From Furfurilactobacillus milii (GTDB lineage: Bacteria > Bacillota > Bacilli > Lactobacillales > Lactobacillaceae), in assembly GCF_021654115.1 (NCBI RefSeq), contig NZ_JAIWJF010000004.1:1-64000 (forward strand): a stretch of DNA of 64,000 nt, given 5' to 3'. The position numbers were made by a program, and so were the translations under genes. Positions 59,762-64,000 of the stretch are shown here, one piece after another; positions within the stretch are counted from its first letter, which is position 1; every line of letters starts with the position of its first letter. The notes below the pieces were generated by a model, which saw only the letters and a program-made list of their open reading frames with translations, had not been told where the DNA came from and did not search any database.

Positions 59762-60742
59762 CTATTTAAAATATTGATTCAAAAACGCTTCTACATGCTG
59801 TTGATAGACCGCCGGATCATGTTTAAACGATGCTGCGTGTTTAGCGCCCTTAACGACCCACAATTCCTTTGGGCCGGCGGCAGCCTTGTAGTTTTGGTAA
59901 ACCATTTTCGTTGGGACAAACGTATCCTTACTACCATGAATGAATAGCATGGGTCGCTGATTGCGTTTGACAGCGTTCACTGAACTGGCTTCCGTGTAGT
60001 TATAGCCAGCACGAACCTGACTGATTGCACTCACGATAGGTACCAGCGGCCATGACGGGATGCCGTACATCGACTTCGCCTGATAGTTAATTTCATCCTT
60101 CACGGAAGTGTAACCACAGTCTTCAATGTAGGCTTTTACCTGCTTAGGCACGTCGCGTTCGCCACTGACCATCATTGTTGTCGCACCGCCCATAGAAACA
60201 CCGTCCATCAGTATCTGGCTGTCTTGTCCGTTCTTTTCAATAACGAGATTAATCCACTTCAAATAATCTTTTCGATCCAGCCAACCGTAGCCAATGTATT
60301 TACCCTGTGACTGACCAGCCGCCCGATCATCAGGAATTAAGACGTTGAAGCCGAGGTCGTGAAACATCGTCCCGTAGGCGGACATCTTTTCTTTGTTACC
60401 ACCGAATCCGTGGGCAATAACCACCGTTTTGTTGGTCTCCTGAGCCGCCGGTAAGTAGTTGGCAACTAATTTAAGATTGCCTGGTTGACCAGTAATGGTC
60501 CACCGCTGTTTCTTCTGTTGACGGAACCACTGATCTTTTTGATACAGTGGGTCCGTCTTTTTCATGGGCGCATTATTGATAAAGGCCTTGTGACTGCGCA
60601 CTTCGGCGACTTGAAAGAAGTATGAGCCAGCGCCGAGTAACCCACCAACCAGCAATAAAACGACCACGATTAGTGTGATCCACAACACGCGGTGATGTTT
60701 TTTTACTGGCTGACCGCTATGACGCATCTGATGTTTAGCCAT
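59762..60742 (-). CDS. Membrane-anchored alpha/beta hydrolase (YqkD/S9-like)
   Basis: A 326-residue protein with a basic N-terminus and one membrane helix (about 19-43). The hydrolase domain has HGFGGNKE (111-118), the nucleophile S183 in GVSMGG, an acid in FIHGSKDTFVP and the histidine in GAKHAAS. The group is often annotated as alpha/beta fold hydrolase or prolyl oligopeptidase-like; substrate unknown, with the active domain outside the cell. GGGGG lies 9 nt before ATG. Confidence 0.88.
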   Translation of the reverse strand: MAKHQMRHSGQPVKKHHRVLWITLIVVVLLLVGGLLGAGSYFFQVAEVRSHKAFINNAPMKKTDPLYQKDQWFRQQKKQRWTITGQPGNLKLVANYLPAAQETNKTVVIAHGFGGNKEKMSAYGTMFHDLGFNVLIPDDRAAGQSQGKYIGYGWLDRKDYLKWINLVIEKNGQDSQILMDGVSMGGATTMMVSGERDVPKQVKAYIEDCGYTSVKDEINYQAKSMYGIPSWPLVPIVSAISQVRAGYNYTEASSVNAVKRNQRPMLFIHGSKDTFVPTKMVYQNYKAAAGPKELWVVKGAKHAASFKHDPAVYQQHVEAFLNQYFK

Positions 60743-60819
60743 TAGTTAACCCCCTGTTCTAATTGTCTAACTTTAACACGATTCCTCACCTGACACAACG
60801 GGCGTTTGTGCACCAGGAC

Positions 60820-60828
60820 TGGTATAAT
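60820..60828 (+). promoter_or_regulatory. Extended -10 promoter of pepF
   Basis: TGGTATAAT matches an extended -10 element 33 nt before ATG 60862. No strong -35 at 17 nt. Confidence 0.55.
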
Positions 60829-60861
60829 AGCGGTAACATTGTTGGTAAACGGAGGGATTTC

Positions 60862-62673
60862 ATGAAGTACAAACAGAACTGGAATTTGGAAAACATTTTC
60901 CCTGGTGGTTACGATTCACCGCAGGCAAACGCACGTTTAAAGGAATTAAACCAAGATCTTGGCACGCTGGCAACTGAATTGGCCGCCCTTGACCTTGCGA
61001 AGGATGCACCAACATACCACGGTCTGTCCGATTACTTGAAGCACCGGGAGACAGATATCAACGGTTTAATGGAACTCAACGTATTCTGGACCGCCCACCA
61101 GTCCGCGGATTTCAACAATACCGCAATTGGTCCCAAATTGGCACAAGTCAGCGAAGCATTCAGTACGTTTAAAGATCTGGAAATTTCGTTTGGTAAAAAA
61201 TTGGCCGGGATTAATGACGATGACTTTAAGGCACTGATTGTTCTGCCAGACTTCAAGGAAATTGCCTTTAACCTCACCGAGGACCGCAAGTTAGCAGCTG
61301 AACAACTGGACGAAAAATCCGAAAGTATCATTAATAAACTGGCAATCGATGGCTTTACTGGTTGGAGCACACATTACGACACCATCGCCTCACAAATCAG
61401 CGTACCGTACACCGATGAAAATGGTAAAACGCAGACACTTTCAGCGGGTCAAGCGCTAAACCAGCTGACTGGTGCGCCTGACAATAACACGCGTAAGAAC
61501 ATCATGTCTGCTTATGAGAAGGCGTGGGGCAGCCAAGAAGCCGTTGTCGGCGACACGTTGAATCACTTAGCTGGCTTCCGTTTGCAGAACTACAAGCTGC
61601 ACGGCACCGACGATTTCTTGAAACACCCATTGGAATTGAACCGCATGAGCCGCCAAACATTAAACGCCATGTGGAATGTTGTTGAAGCTAACAAGGGCAT
61701 GTTCATCCCCTACATGGATCGTAAGGCAGCCTTGCTGGGCAAACAAACATATGACTGGCAGGATCAAACTGCACCAATTATGGTTGACGGTTATGAAAGC
61801 AAAGCGATTGACTACGATCATGCGGCTGACTTCATCGTCGCTAACTTCCGTAAGTTCAGCCCTAAGATGGCAGACCTTGCCCAAACCGCGTTTGACAACC
61901 AATGGATTGAAGTTGAAGACCGCCCTGGCAAACAACCAGGTGGCTACATGGAAGAAATCCCTGAACGCCAAGAATCACGCATTTTCTTAACCTACACTGG
62001 CACACCAGACGATGCCTCATCGGTCGCTCACGAAATTGGCCACGCCTTCCATTACAGTGTCGTCAAAGACCTGCCAGAAATGCGCCGCAGTTACGCAATG
62101 AACGTTGCCGAAACGGCTTCAACGTTCGCTGAATTGGTTGTGGCTGACGCTAACGTTAAATCTGCCACCAGTGTTGGTGAAAAAATCAACCTATTAGACA
62201 CCAAGATGAATAATCCTGTCGCCATGTTCATGAACATCCGCGCCCGCTACCTGTTTGAAACGAACTTCTACAAGGAACGATTAAACGGACAAGTGACCCC
62301 TGAACGGATGGATGCTTTGATGTTAGCCGCTCAAAAGTGGGCCTTCTCTGACCACCTTGGCACGTATCACCCACACTTCTGGGCCAGCAAGTTACATTTC
62401 TATATCGATGAGATACCGTTCTACAACTTCCCTTACACATTCGGTTACCTCTTCAGCCTTGGTATTTACGCGAAGGCTCAGGCAAGTGGTGGGAACTTTG
62501 AGGACCAGTACATCGCCCTTTTACGTGACACGGCAAACATGTCGACGGAAGATCTCGCTAAGAAACACCTCGGCGTTGATCTTACCAAACCGGACTTCTG
62601 GCAGTCGGGAGCGGATCTGGTTAAGAAAGACATTGACGAGTTCCTCAAACTCTCCGACGATTTGGTTCACTAA
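60862..62673 (+). CDS. pepF: Oligoendopeptidase F (M3 family)
   Basis: A 603-residue zinc peptidase. The catalytic motif HEIGH (H390-H394) lies in VAHEIGHAFHY, with the third ligand glutamate downstream in VAETASTFAEL. Length and overall pattern fit PepF, which cleaves medium-length peptides in the cytosol. Start ATG 60862 (MKYKQNW) has CGGAGGG upstream; a longer in-frame form would start before the promoter. It is followed by the B7/A10 repeat pair with no obvious terminator in between. Confidence 0.94.
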   Translation: MKYKQNWNLENIFPGGYDSPQANARLKELNQDLGTLATELAALDLAKDAPTYHGLSDYLKHRETDINGLMELNVFWTAHQSADFNNTAIGPKLAQVSEAFSTFKDLEISFGKKLAGINDDDFKALIVLPDFKEIAFNLTEDRKLAAEQLDEKSESIINKLAIDGFTGWSTHYDTIASQISVPYTDENGKTQTLSAGQALNQLTGAPDNNTRKNIMSAYEKAWGSQEAVVGDTLNHLAGFRLQNYKLHGTDDFLKHPLELNRMSRQTLNAMWNVVEANKGMFIPYMDRKAALLGKQTYDWQDQTAPIMVDGYESKAIDYDHAADFIVANFRKFSPKMADLAQTAFDNQWIEVEDRPGKQPGGYMEEIPERQESRIFLTYTGTPDDASSVAHEIGHAFHYSVVKDLPEMRRSYAMNVAETASTFAELVVADANVKSATSVGEKINLLDTKMNNPVAMFMNIRARYLFETNFYKERLNGQVTPERMDALMLAAQKWAFSDHLGTYHPHFWASKLHFYIDEIPFYNFPYTFGYLFSLGIYAKAQASGGNFEDQYIALLRDTANMSTEDLAKKHLGVDLTKPDFWQSGADLVKKDIDEFLKLSDDLVH

Positions 62674-62689
62674 ATTCAAACAGTTTTGT

Positions 62690-62868
62690 ATGCCGTTACG
62701 CTGTGCTGAGACGCCGTTCCATGAGGACCGGTCTCAACCCCGCTGGGTTTTCGACCTCGATTCTGAGCCACAAACCGTCTCAGAACTCGTCCCACAGTAC
62801 TAAATGGCCAAAATCTTGCCATTAAGTACTGTTTACACGGAACTCTGTCTCCGCCCATCTTCACTCAA
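62690..62868 (-). repeat. Structured repeat, subtype B (B7), paired with A10
   Basis: Copy read leftward. The closing helix is reduced (GAGAC/GTCTC plus GTTCC/GGAAC). The second hairpin is ACAGTACTTAATGGC with GCCATTTAGTACTGT. The third hairpin is TCTGAG/CTCAGA. Starts about 20 nt after the pepF stop. Head-to-head with A10, 68 nt away. Confidence 0.83.
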
Positions 62869-62936
62869 ATAACAGTTAACTGGATCATCGACAGACGCAA
62901 CCATTTCGAATTCAATTGAATCAAGGTTGTAGTTGC

Positions 62937-63132
62937 AATCTTAGCTGAAGGGCGTCAACAGTGATACCGAGCCGTGAAGGTAACGTTAATTCGGCGGTTT
63001 GTCCGAATTTAGGTTACGGACGGTCGCCAAGCCTCGGATTCTCACGAGGCTTGGCGGCGAGGTGAAAGACGGTGCACTTCCGGCTTGAACCGGTCCCACG
63101 GCGAGCGTGTCACTGTTGACAACCGTAAGCGG
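62937..63132 (+). repeat. Structured repeat, subtype A (A10), paired with B7
   Basis: Full-length copy. The closing helix is GTCAACAGTGATAC with GTGTCACTGTTGAC. The third hairpin CGCCAAGCCTCG with CGAGGCTTGGCG is fully paired, whereas other copies have an A-G mismatch at the same place. The fourth hairpin is AAAGACGG/CCGGCTT. Confidence 0.85.
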
Positions 63133-63171
63133 AATTTCAACCCAAAATCCACATGACTCAAGGAGGTTATC

Positions 63172-64000
63172 ATGTCAGTCACTGCGTTTTCATTTCCATC
63201 CACAGACCGCCGGCACGAACTGGAAGCCCGCATCTGGACGCCAGATGATCAGCAGCCCGTCGGCACCATTCAGATCGTGCACGGTATGGCAGAGCACATC
63301 GACCGCTACCAACCGTTTGCGGAATTTCTCAATGCTCACGGTTGGGTCGTGGCTGGCGATAACCATCTGGGTCATGGTCATTCGGTCGGCCATTCACCAC
63401 TCGGATACTTTGGCAAACAACAGCCGATTGAACATCTCATTAATGATGAGTTTACCCTAACTAAACGACTGCGCCACGACTATCCTGGTCTCCCGCACGT
63501 CATCATCGGTCATTCCATGGGTGCCATGATGGTCCAATTATTCTTAACTCAGTATGGAAGTTGGGTAGACGCAGCCGTTGTGATTGGCTCGGCCGTTGCT
63601 CATCCGATCCTAGCTGTGATCAGACCCATAGTGGCCGTCCTCAACAACTTTGCGCCCCGCCGACCTAATCACACGCTGGATAGACTGGCCTTCGGTGCTT
63701 ATGCCAAACGGTTCCCTGAGGATTCGCCCTTTCAGTGGCTGTCGGAAAATCCCGTCAACGTTCATCGTTACAACAATGATCCGTTGTCTGGTTTCACCTT
63801 CACCAATAACGGCTTCTCCGTGCTGTTTCGGATGACAACATTGTCGACCAAACGACAATGGCATCAGGGCATCCCCAAACAACTGCCAATTCTATTCACC
63901 AGTGGTAAAGAAGATCCCGTTGGCGGCTTCAGTTTGGGACCACGCCGTCATGTCCGTTCGCTAAAACGAGCTGGCTTTACCGACGTGACACTCAAATTAT
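63172..64000 (+). CDS. Alpha/beta hydrolase, monoacylglycerol lipase-like (cut by window end)
   Basis: At least 276 codons, open to the window end. The serine hydrolase pattern is complete up to that point: QIVHGMAEHIDRY, DNHLGHGHS, the nucleophile elbow GHSMGA, then an acidic region in SGKEDPVGG. The layout matches lysophospholipase / monoacylglycerol lipase-like enzymes (hydrolase_4). The C-terminal histidine is beyond the window. AAGGAGG precedes ATG 63172. It is the only gene in the last 1.3 kb. Confidence 0.88.
   Translation, partial: MSVTAFSFPSTDRRHELEARIWTPDDQQPVGTIQIVHGMAEHIDRYQPFAEFLNAHGWVVAGDNHLGHGHSVGHSPLGYFGKQQPIEHLINDEFTLTKRLRHDYPGLPHVIIGHSMGAMMVQLFLTQYGSWVDAAVVIGSAVAHPILAVIRPIVAVLNNFAPRRPNHTLDRLAFGAYAKRFPEDSPFQWLSENPVNVHRYNNDPLSGFTFTNNGFSVLFRMTTLSTKRQWHQGIPKQLPILFTSGKEDPVGGFSLGPRRHVRSLKRAGFTDVTLKL

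Noticed and set aside
4721..63132. Insertion sequences or MITEs with target-site duplications as the explanation of the A/B repeats
   Set aside because: No transposase was found, and no clear short direct repeats flank the copies. Mobility is possible but not shown.

Overview
The window looks like chromosomal DNA of a low-to-mid GC Gram-positive bacterium, most likely a member of the Lactobacillaceae. The main signs are a KxYKxGKxW/MucBP/LPxTG surface protein, lactate oxidase plus pyruvate oxidase, PepF, a choloylglycine-hydrolase-family enzyme, LtaS, VanZ and DUF4811 proteins, a CopY/CopB copper module and the ykoEDC thiamine-type ECF operon. Nearly every gene has a clear Shine-Dalgarno sequence and short intergenic gaps; TTG starts are used several times. 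No rRNA, tRNA, CRISPR array or intact transposase was found. Species cannot be fixed from the sequence alone.

Layout. 0-10 kb: small membrane protein, beta-hydroxyacid dehydrogenase, HIT protein, MFS exporter, MerR regulator, an Spx-like regulator lacking the first redox Cys, a large mucin-binding surface protein, and a divergent SDR/HxlR pair. 10-23 kb: DUF915 hydrolase, thioredoxin, lactate oxidase, TerC, RluA, pyruvate oxidase, acetyltransferase/MarR, then membrane proteins (DUF805, VanZ-RDD, YdcF-like, CorA-like). 23-37 kb: Ntn amidase, TMEM175-like channel with MerR, histidine phosphatase, LtaS, CPBP protease, MarR, signal peptidase I, ferredoxin-NADP reductase with amidase, a 47-residue protein, GNAT and DUF805. 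37.9-42.9 kb: an accessory-looking copper island with a duplicated copB 3' end flanking a secreted spondin-domain protein and gene debris, followed by copB, copY and cop boxes. 42-55 kb: DUF4811/MFS/MarR with three operators, aminotransferase, an iron-efflux-type P-type ATPase behind a PerR/Fur-type box with a DUF1801 protein, an MntR-like regulator, CadD, hydrolase/LysR and nucleoside hydrolase. 55-64 kb: DUF4870, ECF S component, TPP riboswitch with ykoE-ykoD-ykoC, hydrolase, PepF, and a truncated lipase-like gene.

The most striking feature is not a gene. Seventeen copies of a roughly 190-nt structured repeat, in two related subtypes (A, ten copies; B, seven copies), fill the intergenic gaps. 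Six A/B pairs are always head-to-head with their 5' ends facing each other. Sequences of helix arms change between copies while pairing is kept, on all four helices, so this is a folded RNA family (or an element selected for folding) rather than a simple DNA repeat.

Functional links. Lactate oxidase and pyruvate oxidase together turn lactate into acetyl phosphate and make two H2O2; thioredoxin, the peroxide/iron-type control of the P-type ATPase and the MntR-like regulator fit a peroxide-producing, catalase-poor lifestyle. Copper, cadmium and iron efflux genes are concentrated between 39 and 51 kb.
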